NCBI RefSeq assembly: GCF_001894885.1
Contig: NZ_BCXB01000023.1
Span: 1-64,000, forward strand
Origin: Rhodococcus marinonascens NBRC 14363
Lineage (GTDB): Bacteria > Actinomycetota > Actinomycetes > Mycobacteriales > Mycobacteriaceae
DNA: 64,000 nucleotides
Reading direction: 5' to 3'
The notes below the pieces were generated by a model. It had not been told where the DNA came from. It searched no databases and saw only the letters and a list, made by a program, of their open reading frames with translations. Shown here piece after piece: positions 25,247 to 35,123 of the stretch. The position numbers were made by a program, and so were the translations under genes. Numbering within the stretch: position 1 is the stretch's first letter; every line of letters begins with the position of its first letter.

Positions 25247-27240
25247 GACTCTCCCTCAATTTTTTCTGCTGTGTTAACTGTCGATGCTTCGACGACGGCC
25301 AATACCGTTCCCACCTCGACCTGTTGACCGGGGACGACAGGAAGTTCACCGACGACGCCGGCGGCCGGCGCCTTGATCGTGTGTTCCATCTTCATTGCCT
25401 CGAGCCAGATGATCGGCTGGCCCGCGACGACCGAGTCGCCGACTGCCGCGCCCAGTCGGATCACCGAACCAGGCATCGGCGCGAGCAGCGATCCCTCCGC
25501 CACGACTTCGCTGGGGTCGGTGAATCGCGGTGCCGCGTGCAGGCTCACCGGCCCGAGCGCGGAGTCGACGAACACGTCGTCGCCGTACCGGGCCACCTCG
25601 AATGACCGCCGCAGGCCGCCCACCTCCAGCATGACGTGCCGCGAGGTTGCCGACACGAGCGTGACGTTCTCGAACTCGTCGGCCTTCAGCCCGGATCGGG
25701 TGAGCAGGTACCGGACCTCGATGTCGCCGTCGCTCGCGGTGAACGTCTTACTCTGCGACGCGGACGCCAGGTTCCGCCACCCACTGGGCAGGGACGTGTT
25801 CACCGGGGCGACATCGCGGTTGTGTGCGGCGTCGGCGAGCGCTGCGGCCAGTGCCGAGAGTCGCTCGGTCTCGGCCGATGCCAGAGGTCGCGACAGCACG
25901 TCCAGGGAGTGGGTATCGAAGAAGGCGGTGTCGGTGTCGCCGGCGAGGAAGGCCGGATGACGGAGGACGTTGACCAGTAGGTCCCGGTTGGTGCGCAAAC
26001 CGTGAATTCTTGCGCGGCTCAACGCAGCGGCCAGCCGCGTTGCTGCCTGCGTGCGGGTGGGCGCAAACGAGATGATCTTGGCGAGCATCGGATCGTAGTG
26101 CACGCCAACCGTCGAACCACCGACCACACCGGAATCAAGCCGGATACCGGGCGCGTGCAGAACGTCGAATTCTGTGTAGCCGCCGGGTAGTTCGATGTGG
26201 TGAACCGGGCCGCTCTGAGGTTGCCAGCCCCGCGCAGGGTCCTCGGCGTACAGCCGCACCTCGATCGAATGTCCGGACACGGCGGGAGGTTCGGCGGCGA
26301 GAGCCTGCCCCGATGCCACCTGCAGTTGCAGTTCGACGAGGTCGAGACCGGTGGTGCACTCCGTGACGGGATGTTCCACCTGCAGCCGGGTGTTCATCTC
26401 GAGGAAGTGGAAGTCGCCGGCGTCGTCGGCAAGGAACTCGACCGTTCCGGCGCCCTCGTAGTCGATGGCCTTCGCGGCCAGACGGGCAGCGTCGAACAGT
26501 CGGTCCCGCATGCCCGGACGCGCCTCGACCAACGGCGACGGCGCCTCTTCGACCACCTTCTGGTGACGACGCTGGATCGAGCACTCCCGTTCCCCCACCG
26601 CCCACACCGCTGCGTGTCGGTCTGCCATCACCTGGACCTCGATGTGCCTGCCGGTCTCGAGGTATCGCTCACAGAAGACGGTCGGGTCGCCGAAGGCCGA
26701 CTGCGCCTCGCGGCGTGCGGCTTCCAGCTGCTCCGGCAGGTCCGCGAGCGCACGCACCACGCGCATACCGCGACCGCCACCACCCGCTGACGCCTTCACC
26801 AGAACCGGCAGATCAGCCTTGGTGACGGCATCGGGGTCGAGGTCCGACAGCACTGGGACGCCGGCCGCGGCCATGAGTTTCTTCGACTCCACCTTCGAGC
26901 CCATCTTCTCGATGGCGGGTGGCGGCGGACCGATCCACGTCAGTCCGGCGTCGACGACGGCGCTCGCGAACTCCGCGTTCTCCGAAAGAAATCCGTAACC
27001 GGGGTGGATGGCGTCCGCACCGGCGAGGCGCGCTGCCTCGATGACGAGGTCGCCACGCAGATAGGTGTCGGCAGGACTGCTGCCCGGCAGCCGAACAGCG
27101 ACGTCCGCTTCCGAAACGTGCGGACTCAGCGCGTCGGCGTCCGAGTACACGGCCACGGTGCCGATACCCGCGCGCCGACAGGTGGCGAAGATGCGACGCG
27201 CGATCTCGCCGCGGTTGGCGACCAGAACGGACGCGATCAT
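25243..27240 (-). CDS. Acyl-CoA carboxylase alpha subunit (biotin carboxylase + BCCP)
   Basis: 665 residues from ATG at 27240 (MIASVLVANRGEIARRIFAT). Biotin carboxylase N-domain, ATP-grasp (VKASAGGGGRGMRVVR, GDPTVFCERYLETGRHIEVQ) and C-domain are followed by a linker and a C-terminal carrier domain with the biotinylated Lys in EAMKMEHT. With the carboxyltransferase below it forms a full acyl-CoA carboxylase of the methylcrotonyl-/geranyl-CoA type (AccA2-like in mycobacteria). Overlaps the next gene by 4 bases. Confidence 0.93.
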   Translation of the reverse strand: MIASVLVANRGEIARRIFATCRRAGIGTVAVYSDADALSPHVSEADVAVRLPGSSPADTYLRGDLVIEAARLAGADAIHPGYGFLSENAEFASAVVDAGLTWIGPPPPAIEKMGSKVESKKLMAAAGVPVLSDLDPDAVTKADLPVLVKASAGGGGRGMRVVRALADLPEQLEAARREAQSAFGDPTVFCERYLETGRHIEVQVMADRHAAVWAVGERECSIQRRHQKVVEEAPSPLVEARPGMRDRLFDAARLAAKAIDYEGAGTVEFLADDAGDFHFLEMNTRLQVEHPVTECTTGLDLVELQLQVASGQALAAEPPAVSGHSIEVRLYAEDPARGWQPQSGPVHHIELPGGYTEFDVLHAPGIRLDSGVVGGSTVGVHYDPMLAKIISFAPTRTQAATRLAAALSRARIHGLRTNRDLLVNVLRHPAFLAGDTDTAFFDTHSLDVLSRPLASAETERLSALAAALADAAHNRDVAPVNTSLPSGWRNLASASQSKTFTASDGDIEVRYLLTRSGLKADEFENVTLVSATSRHVMLEVGGLRRSFEVARYGDDVFVDSALGPVSLHAAPRFTDPSEVVAEGSLLAPMPGSVIRLGAAVGDSVVAGQPIIWLEAMKMEHTIKAPAAGVVGELPVVPGQQVEVGTVLAVVEASTVNTAEKIEGES

Positions 27241-27281
27241 GCTCGGGGCAAGCGGAGCGGTCGGGGTAGACAACACAGTCC

Positions 27282-28880
27282 TCACATCCGGAAGACGCCG
27301 AAGTTCTCGGCGCCGTCGATTCGGGCGTTGGCAATGGCCGACAGGCACATTCCCACCACGGTTCGAGTATCGCGCGGATCGATCACGCCGTCGTCGTAGA
27401 GTCGGCCGGACAAGAACATCGGCACCGACTCGGCCTCGATCTGGTTCTCGATCATCGCCCGCATGCCGGCGTCGGCTTCCTCGTCGAAGGCCTGCCCGCG
27501 TGCCTCGGCCGAGGCACGACTGACGATGGAAATCACTCCGGCGAGCTGTGCGCCGCCCATCACCGCCGACTTGGAACTGGGCCAGGCGAACAGGAATCGC
27601 GGGTCGAATGCACGTCCGCACATGCCGTAGTGCCCGGCTCCGTACGAGGCACCGAGCAGTATCGAGATGTGCGGGACCGTCGAATTGGAGACCGCGTTGA
27701 TCATCATCGACCCGTGCTTGATCATGCCGCCCTCCTCGTATTCCTTACCCACCATGTATCCGGTGGTGTTGTGCAGGAATAGAAGTGGCGTGTTCGACCG
27801 GTTCGCGAGCTGAATGAACTGGGTGGCCTTCTGCGATTCCTCACTGAAGAGCACGCCGCGGGCGTTGGCGAGGATGCCCACCGGGTAGCCGTGCAGTTCG
27901 GCCCAGCCTGTGACCAGCGAGGAGCCGTACATCTGCTTGAACTCGTCGAAGTCGGAACCGTCGACGATGCGGGCAATCACCTCGCGTGGGTCGAATGGGA
28001 TCCTGAGGTCGGCGGGGACGATGCCGAGCAGTTCCTCCGGGTCTTCGATCGGCTCGATCACCGCGGCGCGAGGCGTCGGACCCTGCTTCTTCCAGCCCAG
28101 CCGCTTGACGATGTTGCGCCCGATCCGGATGGCGTCCTGCTCGTCGACGGCCAGGTAATCGGCGAGACCAGACTTGCGCGCGTGCATCTCGGCACCACCG
28201 AGAGTCTCGTCGTCGGACTCCTCACCGGTAGCCATCTTCACGAGAGGCGGTCCGGCGAGAAAGACCTTGGACCGTTCCTTGATCATGACGACGTGATCGG
28301 ACATCCCGGGGATGTAGGCGCCGCCGGCCGTAGAGTTTCCGAACACGAGCGCGATCGTGGGGATGCCCGCCGCCGACAGCTGCGTGAGGTCGCGGAACAT
28401 GCGACCACCGGGGATGAAGACCTCCTTCTGCGTCGGGAGGTCGGCACCCCCCGACTCCACCAGGGAGATTACGGGCAGCCGGTTCTGCCGCGCGATATCG
28501 TTGGCGCGGAATCCCTTCCGCACGGTCCACGGGTTGCTGGTTCCACCGCGAACAGTGGGATCGTTGGCGACGATCAGGCACTCGATACCTTCCACCACCC
28601 CGATTCCGACCACGGTACTGGCGCCCACCGGAAAATCGCTGCCCCACGCCGCTAGCGGGCATAGTTCGAGGAACGGCGAATCGGGATCGAGCAGCAGTTC
28701 GATCCGCTCTCGCGCGAGCAGTTTCCCGCGCTTCTTGTGCCGCTCGGTGTACTTCTCCCCGCCGCCGGCGAGCACCTTGGTGTGCTCGGCCTCGATCTCG
28801 GCGAGCTTGCCGGTCATGGCCTTCGCAGCCTCCGTGTACTCCGCAGAATTCGTGTCGAGCAACGACTTCAGCGTCGTCAT
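27282..28880 (-). CDS. Acyl-CoA carboxylase beta subunit (carboxyltransferase)
   Basis: 532 residues. Crotonase-like carboxyltransferase domains: RGKLLARERIELLLDPDSPF, ESGGADLPTQKEVF, STAGGAYIPGMSDHVVMI, then GASYGAGHYGMCGRAFDPRF. Length and the GAGHYGM motif fit beta subunits of methylcrotonyl-CoA (LiuB), geranyl-CoA (AtuC) or AccD2 enzymes rather than propionyl-CoA ones; the exact substrate cannot be read from the sequence. It transfers CO2 from carboxybiotin to the acyl-CoA. Confidence 0.92.
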   Translation of the reverse strand: MTTLKSLLDTNSAEYTEAAKAMTGKLAEIEAEHTKVLAGGGEKYTERHKKRGKLLARERIELLLDPDSPFLELCPLAAWGSDFPVGASTVVGIGVVEGIECLIVANDPTVRGGTSNPWTVRKGFRANDIARQNRLPVISLVESGGADLPTQKEVFIPGGRMFRDLTQLSAAGIPTIALVFGNSTAGGAYIPGMSDHVVMIKERSKVFLAGPPLVKMATGEESDDETLGGAEMHARKSGLADYLAVDEQDAIRIGRNIVKRLGWKKQGPTPRAAVIEPIEDPEELLGIVPADLRIPFDPREVIARIVDGSDFDEFKQMYGSSLVTGWAELHGYPVGILANARGVLFSEESQKATQFIQLANRSNTPLLFLHNTTGYMVGKEYEEGGMIKHGSMMINAVSNSTVPHISILLGASYGAGHYGMCGRAFDPRFLFAWPSSKSAVMGGAQLAGVISIVSRASAEARGQAFDEEADAGMRAMIENQIEAESVPMFLSGRLYDDGVIDPRDTRTVVGMCLSAIANARIDGAENFGVFRM

Positions 28881-30025
28881 GACTGATACCCCAATCTCTT
28901 GGCCGCGAGCCCGGTGAGGATCTCGGTGGTCCCGCCCCCGATACCCAGGATCCGCATGTCGCGGTACTGACGTTCTACTTCACTCTCGCGCATGTAGCCC
29001 AGCCCGCCGTACAACTGGACCGCCTGGTTGGCGACCCACTCTCCCGCCTCCACAGCGGTGTTCTTCGCGAAGCACACCTCCGCGATGAAGTCCTCGTTCG
29101 ACGTCAGCGACCGCTCCACGAGCGCACGGGTGTACACCCGTGCGACGTCTACCTTGCGCGTCATCTCCGTGACGGTGTTCTGCACCGACTGCCTGCTGAT
29201 GAGCGGGCGGCCGAAGGTCTCCCGGTCTCGGACCCACTGCAGCGTGAGGTCGAGGCACCGCTGTGCACTCGAATACGCCTGTGCGGCCATCGCGATCCTC
29301 TCGGTGAGGAACGCCTGGGCGATCTGTGCGAAGCCGCTGTTCTCGGCACCGACCAGGTTGGCGACCGGAACCCGCGCGTCGGCGAACGACAACTCGGCGG
29401 TGTCCGAGGCACGCCACCCCATCTTGTCGAGCTTGCGGGTCACCTCGAATCCCGGTGTCCCCTTCTCGATCACGAGCAAGGAGACACCCGATGCCCCTGG
29501 CCCACCGGTGCGCACGGCGGTGACCACGAAATCGGCCCGGACGGCGGAAGTGATGAACGTCTTCGAGCCGTTGACGACGAAGTGGTCGCCATCGCGCACC
29601 GCGGTAGTCCGCAGGTGCCCGACATCGGAACCGCCGCCCGGTTCGGTGATGGCAAGCGACCCGATGAGTTCCCCGCGCAGCGTGGGGCGCACCCACTTCT
29701 CGATCTGGCCCGGATCCCCTGCAGCCACCAGATGCGGCAGCGCGATGCCCGCCGTGAACAGCGACGCGAACGCGCCACCGGACGCCCCGGCCTGGTGAAA
29801 CTCCTCGCAGATCAGGACCGTGTCGATCAGGTCGCCACTCCCACCGCCAACGGATTCGGGGAATCCGGCACCGAGCAGTCCGAGTTCGGCGGCCTCGCGG
29901 TGCAGCGCTCGGGGCAGTTCACCCTCGCGCTCCCAGTCGTCGAGATACGGCAGTATCTGCCGTTCGACGAAACCTCGCACCGTCATGCGCAGCTCCAGCC
30001 GTTCCGCTGTATCCCATACGCTCAC
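28877..30025 (-). CDS. Acyl-CoA dehydrogenase (FadE13/AtuD-like)
   Basis: 382 residues starting at a GTG overlapping the AtuA stop (CTGTGAG). FAD and substrate motifs: AITEPGGGSDVGHLRTTA, VVNGSKTFITSAVRADFVV, WVRDRETFGRPLISRQ and the C-terminal YGGLGYMRESEVERQYRDMRI. In atu clusters the equivalent oxidises citronellyl-CoA; in liu it is isovaleryl-CoA dehydrogenase. Substrate inferred only from context. Confidence 0.87.
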   Translation of the reverse strand: MSVWDTAERLELRMTVRGFVERQILPYLDDWEREGELPRALHREAAELGLLGAGFPESVGGGSGDLIDTVLICEEFHQAGASGGAFASLFTAGIALPHLVAAGDPGQIEKWVRPTLRGELIGSLAITEPGGGSDVGHLRTTAVRDGDHFVVNGSKTFITSAVRADFVVTAVRTGGPGASGVSLLVIEKGTPGFEVTRKLDKMGWRASDTAELSFADARVPVANLVGAENSGFAQIAQAFLTERIAMAAQAYSSAQRCLDLTLQWVRDRETFGRPLISRQSVQNTVTEMTRKVDVARVYTRALVERSLTSNEDFIAEVCFAKNTAVEAGEWVANQAVQLYGGLGYMRESEVERQYRDMRILGIGGGTTEILTGLAAKRLGYQS

Positions 30026-31725
30026 AGAACTTTCCCTTCGAGAAGTGCATCCGGGACATCGAGGTGACGCGATCGCAGCCACTCACCGAGTCCCTTGGCC
30101 TGCGGGTCGAACCGCGCCTGGGACGCCACACCCTGGCCGAGAATTCCCTCGATGACGAAGTTGACGGCACGCAACTTCGGCAGCACGTGCCGCGTGACGG
30201 TGAGGTCGGCGGCTTCAGGGAGAAGTCGCTTCACCTCGTCGACAGTCAGCACGTGCGCGAGCCACCGCCACTCGTCGTCGGTGCGCACCCACACCCCGAC
30301 GTTCGCGTTGCCACCCTTGTCGCCGCTGCGGGCGCCGGCGACCACACCCAGCGGGACGCGCGTCGTCGGCCCCACTCTCAGCGGGCTCGGCAGGTCGGGT
30401 TCGGCAACGTCCTCGAGGTCGCGGACCTCAGCGGCCGGCTCGACGTCCACGCGCGCGCCGCCCGACAGAACCGCGACGTGCGGCACCTGCTTGCCATCGA
30501 CATAGCCCGGCGTGAAGACACCGTAGGGCTCACCGTGGCCGGGTGGCGCCGTCAGGGTGAATCCGGGATAGCTCGCGAGAGCGAGTTCCACTGCGACGGA
30601 AGAGAACCCTCGCCCCACCGCCTTCGGGTCAGAGTCCCGCACGACGCAGCGGAGCAGCGCGCTGGCCGCCTCCTCCGTGTCGGCATCCGGGTGGTCGGTG
30701 CGTGCGAGCGACCAGTCGAGCTCGGCCGGCCGGGTGCTGAGCCCGCCCTCGAACTGACGCCGCACCAGTGCCGCCTTGGCCTCGATGTCGAGTCCGGTGA
30801 GAACGAACACCGCCTCGTTCCGGAACCCGGCAAGGCTGTTCAACGACACCTTGAGTTTCGGGGGTGGTGCCTCACCGACGACGCCGGTGATACGCACGCG
30901 GTCGGGGCCGACCTGCGTGAGTTCGGCGGCGTCGATGCGGGCGGTCACGTCAGGTCCTGCGTAGCGACCGCCGGTCACCTCGTACAACAACTGCGCGGTG
31001 ACGGTGCCGACAGTGACCGCGCCGCCGGTGCCCGCATGCTTGGTGATCACCGACGACCCGTCGGCCTCGATCTCGGCGATCGGGAAGCCGGGCCGGTCGA
31101 GATCTGAGATCTCGGTGAAGAACGCGTAGTTGCCGCCCGTGGCCTGGGTGCCGCACTCGATGACATGGCCTGCCACCACCGCCGCGGCGAGCTGGTCGAA
31201 ATCGTTGCGCTGCCAGCCGAAGTGCGCTGCGGCGGGGCCGACGATCACCGAGGCGTCGGTGACCCGTCCGGTCACCACGACATCGGCGCCCGCATTCAGG
31301 CACTCGACGATGCCCCACGCTCCGAGGTACGCGTTGGCCGTCAACGGATTGCCGAGTTCGAGGTCGGCCGCACGTGCCGCCAGGTCGTCGCCCTCGACGT
31401 AGGCGATCTTCGCCGACAGCCCGACCGTGTCGTTCACCGTCCGCAGAGCGTCGGCCAGACCCGCGGGGTTGAGTCCCCCGGCGTTGGCGACGATCCGCAC
31501 GCCCTTGTCGAGCGCCAGCCCCAGGCAGTCTTCCGCCTGACGGAGAAACGTCTTGGCGTAGCCGAGGTTCGGATCCTTCATCCGGTCGCGGCCGAGTATC
31601 AGCATGGTCAGTTCGGCGAGGTAGTCGCCCGTCAGATAGTCGAGTTCGCCACCTTCGAGCATCTCGCGCATCGCCGACAGGCGGTCACCGTAGAAACCGG
31701 AGCAGTTGCCGATCCGTACCGTCAT
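30022..31725 (-). CDS. AtuA family protein (DUF1446)
   Basis: 567 residues from ATG at 31725 ([20 protein letters not shown]). Conserved AtuA segments: [75 protein letters not shown], and a C-terminal [17 protein letters not shown]. AtuA is required for acyclic terpene (citronellol/geraniol) use in Pseudomonas but its reaction is unknown. The fused N and C parts are typical of this long form. Overlaps neighbours on both sides. Confidence 0.85.
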   Translation of the reverse strand: MTVRIGNCSGFYGDRLSAMREMLEGGELDYLTGDYLAELTMLILGRDRMKDPNLGYAKTFLRQAEDCLGLALDKGVRIVANAGGLNPAGLADALRTVNDTVGLSAKIAYVEGDDLAARAADLELGNPLTANAYLGAWGIVECLNAGADVVVTGRVTDASVIVGPAAAHFGWQRNDFDQLAAAVVAGHVIECGTQATGGNYAFFTEISDLDRPGFPIAEIEADGSSVITKHAGTGGAVTVGTVTAQLLYEVTGGRYAGPDVTARIDAAELTQVGPDRVRITGVVGEAPPPKLKVSLNSLAGFRNEAVFVLTGLDIEAKAALVRRQFEGGLSTRPAELDWSLARTDHPDADTEEAASALLRCVVRDSDPKAVGRGFSSVAVELALASYPGFTLTAPPGHGEPYGVFTPGYVDGKQVPHVAVLSGGARVDVEPAAEVRDLEDVAEPDLPSPLRVGPTTRVPLGVVAGARSGDKGGNANVGVWVRTDDEWRWLAHVLTVDEVKRLLPEAADLTVTRHVLPKLRAVNFVIEGILGQGVASQARFDPQAKGLGEWLRSRHLDVPDALLEGKVL

Positions 31726-32513
31726 CGCGTTCCCGCTTCGCGGCCACCGCCGGCCGGGCCGGCGAACGCCTGCGCAATGTCCAGCCAGGCATCGGCGTCC
31801 GGGCCGGTGACGACGAGAGCGAGATCCTCGCGGTGAGCGCGCTGGGTGACGAGCAGACAGAAGTCCTCCGCCGGGCCCGTCACCCTCTGTGCCGCATCTT
31901 CTGGGCCCCAGACCCAAGACGACACCCCGTCGGGGGCGGTGAGTTCGACCCGGAACTCCTCAGCGGGAGGCGTGAGCCCGTTGACCACGCTGGCAAAGTC
32001 GCGGGTGCGCACACCGAGGTGGGCGATGCTCCTCAGCCGCCCGGTAGGCTTCCGCGGCACCGACAGCGCGTCGGCCACGTCCTGACCGTGCGCCCACGTT
32101 TCCATCAATCGGGCGGTCGCCATCGACGCCGCCTTCATTGGCGGGCCGTACCAGAGAATCTTCTGCCCGGGAGGCACCGTCATGAGGGCCTCAGCGAGAC
32201 GAGCCCTGGCCGTGCGCCAGCTCGCGAGCAGTTCCGCGGGTGGCCGCTGCGCGTGGTCTTCGGCGCCGGCGTCGACGAAGCCGGCGGGGTTCGATGCAGC
32301 AACCGTCAGTTGTTCGGTAAAGCCGTCGGGGTTCGTGATGGCCAGCAGGGCTGCCTCATCCGTCCACAACAGATGCCCGATCTGGTGAGCGATGGTCCAA
32401 CCCTCGGCTGGTGTCGGCTCGGCCCAGCGAGAATCGGGGATGCCCGCGACCAGCGCATCCAGCGACTCACTCTCGGCACACATGTCATCAATGAACCTCT
32501 GAAGTTCGGCCAT
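31722..32513 (-). CDS. TIGR03084 / DinB-like mycothiol-associated protein
   Basis: 263 residues. N-terminal DinB-type helical bundle with metal-binding His in [20 protein letters not shown] and a later His ([14 protein letters not shown]); the C-terminal part matches the extended TIGR03084 form ([20 protein letters not shown]). DinB/MDMPI relatives use mycothiol as a cofactor; the substrate here is unknown. First gene of the operon, so its upstream region carries the promoter. Confidence 0.82.
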   Translation of the reverse strand: MAELQRFIDDMCAESESLDALVAGIPDSRWAEPTPAEGWTIAHQIGHLLWTDEAALLAITNPDGFTEQLTVAASNPAGFVDAGAEDHAQRPPAELLASWRTARARLAEALMTVPPGQKILWYGPPMKAASMATARLMETWAHGQDVADALSVPRKPTGRLRSIAHLGVRTRDFASVVNGLTPPAEEFRVELTAPDGVSSWVWGPEDAAQRVTGPAEDFCLLVTQRAHREDLALVVTGPDADAWLDIAQAFAGPAGGGREAGTR

Positions 32514-32545
32514 GAGAGCAGCATCACACCATTAAAATAGAAAAG

Positions 32546-32561
32546 CAAGCACGATTGATTG
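32546..32561. promoter_or_regulatory. Candidate TetR operator in divergent promoter region
   Basis: An imperfect 16-bp palindrome of form CAAnCAnnnnTGnTTG lies midway in the 91-bp AT-rich gap between the operon and the SDR gene. Similar spaced CAA/TTG half-sites are common for TetR regulators of fatty-acid genes. Binding by the operon's own TetR is inferred. Confidence 0.5.
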
Positions 32562-32604
32562 TTATTTGAGTGCATGTCCCACAAAGAGCTGACAGTCTGG
32601 TCGA

Positions 32605-33459
32605 ATGATCCGACAGTTGCTGACTCAGGCCGCGCTCAACCCACTTCCCTCCCCTCTGGCACTGGCCTCCCGCCTCCTACCGGAAACCGGCCACACCGTC
32701 GCCGGGAAGAGAATTCTCGTGACCGGTGGATCGTCAGGCGTCGGCGAGGCTGGCGCGCGTCGTCTCGCCTCTCTCGGCGCGGAGGTCGTCCTTGTCGCAC
32801 GCGGTTCCGAGGCCCTCGAGTCGGTTCGCGACGATATTCTCGAATCCGGGGGCAACGCGCACGCCGTCCCGTGCGACCTCACCGATCCGGAGTCTGTCGA
32901 CGCCCTCGTGTCGGAGGTGCTCGGCGAGATCGGCCCCGTGGACGTTCTCGTCAACAACGCGGGTCGCTCCATCCGACGGACGGTCGAGGACTCGCTGGAC
33001 CGCTTCCACGACTTCGAACGAACCATGTCCATCAACTACTTCGGCTCGACACGACTGACACTCGCGTTACTCCCGTCGATGATTGAGCGGGGCGAGGGAC
33101 ACATCATCAACGTCGCTACGTGGGGCGTGCCTGCCGGCGTCATGCCCAAGTTCGCCGCCTATCACGCGTCAAAGGCCGCGGTCGGCGCGTTCGGTCGCAG
33201 CCTCGGCTCCGAAGTGCGCCACCACGGAATCGTTGTCACCACACTCGACTTCCCGTTGGTGCGTACCCCGATGATCGCGCCCACCGTCGACTACGACGCC
33301 ATGCCCGCACTGTCTCCCGAGCAGGCGGCAGAGTGGTTCGTCACGGCGGTCCGGACCCGACCGACCGAACTCCTCCCCACATACGCGGAGGTGTTCCGGG
33401 TACTCGGCATGTTCGCGCCGTCAGCCACCGATGCTCTGGTCCGGCGCAGCGGCATCTGA
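32605..33459 (+). CDS. Short-chain dehydrogenase/reductase
   Basis: 284 residues. The cofactor motif ILVTGGSSGVGEAGARRLASLG (TGxxxGxG), NNAGRS, and catalytic YHASK with an upstream NVATWG are present, so it is a classical SDR. The arginine after the second strand (LVARGSEALE) favours NADP(H). Divergent from the catabolic operon and sharing its promoter gap, so it may act on the same substrate, for example oxidising or reducing a terpenoid alcohol/aldehyde (inference). Confidence 0.85.
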   Translation: MIRQLLTQAALNPLPSPLALASRLLPETGHTVAGKRILVTGGSSGVGEAGARRLASLGAEVVLVARGSEALESVRDDILESGGNAHAVPCDLTDPESVDALVSEVLGEIGPVDVLVNNAGRSIRRTVEDSLDRFHDFERTMSINYFGSTRLTLALLPSMIERGEGHIINVATWGVPAGVMPKFAAYHASKAAVGAFGRSLGSEVRHHGIVVTTLDFPLVRTPMIAPTVDYDAMPALSPEQAAEWFVTAVRTRPTELLPTYAEVFRVLGMFAPSATDALVRRSGI

Positions 33460-33514
33460 GCAGTGACAGACTGGGGCGGTCTCTACTCATCGCCCCGCAG
33501 CCCAGGGAGTCGTC

Positions 33515-33733
33515 ATGACCGGCGCCGTGCTCATCACCCACGATGACGACATCATCACCTGGACGCTCAACCGACCGGAAGCCGATAACCCGATTTCCGA
33601 ACCGGACGTGATCGAGGCACTCCGGAACGCGGGCGCACCGGTCGGCCGGGTGGCGGTCAACCCGCCGCGGGACCTGCGAACGACAAAGAAGCTGCGGCAA
33701 GAGGGCCGGCGCCCGAATTGCACTGACCAATGA
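33515..33733 (+). pseudogene. Enoyl-CoA hydratase remnant
   Basis: 72 codons joining the two ends of a crotonase: the N-terminal strand-turn (DIITWTLNRPEADNPISEPD) and a C-terminal helix (AVNPPRDLRTTKKLRQEG). The whole catalytic middle, about 500 bp in intact genes, is missing, though the frame is kept. Cannot be an active hydratase. Its stop overlaps the EamA start. Confidence 0.65.
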
Positions 33734-34629
33734 CTACGGGCACCCGCTCACCAGGGACCACGGAACCCCACAGTCAGCTTCTTCCCGTCGTCTCGGTCCT
33801 CGGAGCGGTGTTGTCCGTACAGTTCGGCGCCGCCTTCGCGAGCACTCTGTTCGACACGGTGGGTGCGGGGGGTGCCGTGTTCTTGCGCCTCACCATCGCC
33901 GCGCTCATCCTCGGCGTGCTCGTACGGCCTCGATGGCGGCGGTGGACGAGATCGCAACGACAGGGAATGCTCGCGCTGGGAGTGGCCCTCGCCGTGATGA
34001 ACTCGGCATTCTACGAGGCTGTTGCGCGACTGCCGCTGGGGACCGCCGTCACGATCGAGTTCCTGGGTCCACTCACACTCGCCGCACTGCTGTCGCGAAG
34101 ACTGCGGGACGGGGTGTGGGTGCTGGCGGCACTGGCCGGCGTGGTTCTGCTCGGCCTACGCGAGAATTCGGGCGGCGAGTCCCTCGACCTCGTTGGTGTG
34201 GCGTTTGCGCTGACCGCCGGGGCTGCCTGGGCCGGATACATCATCGCCGGCTCGAATCTCGCGGCAAAGGTTCCCAGCGCGGACGGCCTCGCAGGAGCGA
34301 GCATCGTTGCGGCAGTCCTGACGATTCCCCTGGGAGTGGTGTCGGGCGGCTCCGAACTGTTCGATCCCCGAATCCTGGCCGTCGGCGCCGGAGTGGCGCT
34401 GCTGTCCTCGGTGATCCCGTACTCACTGGAGTTGCGGGCGCTCCGGGTGATGAGCAAGAAGGTATTCGCCGTTCTCATCGCGCTGGAACCGGCGGCGGCG
34501 ACCCTGGCCGGTGTGATCGTGCTCGGACAGTTACTCGGCATGCAGTCGCTGGCCGCGATCGCGCTCGTCGTCACGGCCGGAGTCGGATCCGTGCTGAGTA
34601 GCAGGTCGCGACCGGACCGCGTGAATTGA
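33730..34629 (+). CDS. EamA family transporter (DMT superfamily)
   Basis: 299 residues with about ten hydrophobic helices arranged as two EamA repeats (for example SVLGAVLSVQFGAAFASTLF, then LLSSVIPYSLELRALRVM). The final LEPAAATLAGVIVLGQ motif is typical of RhtA/YdcZ-like amino-acid or metabolite exporters. Inner-membrane; substrate unknown. Start overlaps the hydratase remnant by 4 bases. Confidence 0.85.
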   Translation: MTTGTRSPGTTEPHSQLLPVVSVLGAVLSVQFGAAFASTLFDTVGAGGAVFLRLTIAALILGVLVRPRWRRWTRSQRQGMLALGVALAVMNSAFYEAVARLPLGTAVTIEFLGPLTLAALLSRRLRDGVWVLAALAGVVLLGLRENSGGESLDLVGVAFALTAGAAWAGYIIAGSNLAAKVPSADGLAGASIVAAVLTIPLGVVSGGSELFDPRILAVGAGVALLSSVIPYSLELRALRVMSKKVFAVLIALEPAAATLAGVIVLGQLLGMQSLAAIALVVTAGVGSVLSSRSRPDRVN

Positions 34630-34641
34630 ATGTCCTGACGG

Positions 34642-34995
34642 TCAGGAGGCAACTCGTGGACCGGAAGGAGCATTCGACGGCCGAGAATGCCGCTTGCGAT
34701 TCCTGCGACCGTTCAGCATCCATCGAGCATCGAGTTCACTGGTCCCGTGGCGGTGCCGCCTGATGGTGAACGACGTGATCGGTAGCCGCTCGACCACACG
34801 CGCGTCGGCACGCGGGTCGCCGGCGATTCCTTGTTCGAGCATCGAGTACGCGGTGCGGTTGATTGAGTACACCGCCAACCGGAGGGCGTCGAGTGCCGTG
34901 GGTCGTGGGCCGAACGCGGCGAGCGTGTGACCGCCGTCCACCGCGGTTTCGACCACCGCGTAAAAGTGCCAGCCTGCGCCCAAATCGCTAGTCAT
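34642..34995 (-). CDS. Conserved-looking hypothetical protein
   Basis: 117 residues from ATG at 34995. A small alpha/beta domain (WHFYAVVETAVDGGHTLAAF, TALDALRLAVYSINRTAYSM, VERLPITSFTIRR) is followed by an Arg/Ser-rich tail. No family recognised, no signal or membrane segment. Confidence 0.5.
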   Translation of the reverse strand: MTSDLGAGWHFYAVVETAVDGGHTLAAFGPRPTALDALRLAVYSINRTAYSMLEQGIAGDPRADARVVERLPITSFTIRRHRHGTSELDARWMLNGRRNRKRHSRPSNAPSGPRVAS

Positions 34996-35123
34996 GATGC
35001 GCCTCACTCGATGTGCTTCTGTGAGCTGTGACACACACACTAGCGTCAGGTGACGACAGGTTTCCGGCGGCGCGCCGCTCACTCGACAACTTTGCCGCGC
35101 AATCGCCCTGCACCCGGCGTCGC

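Noticed and set aside
33515-33733. Small functional hydratase
   Set aside because: The oxyanion hole and both catalytic segments are absent.
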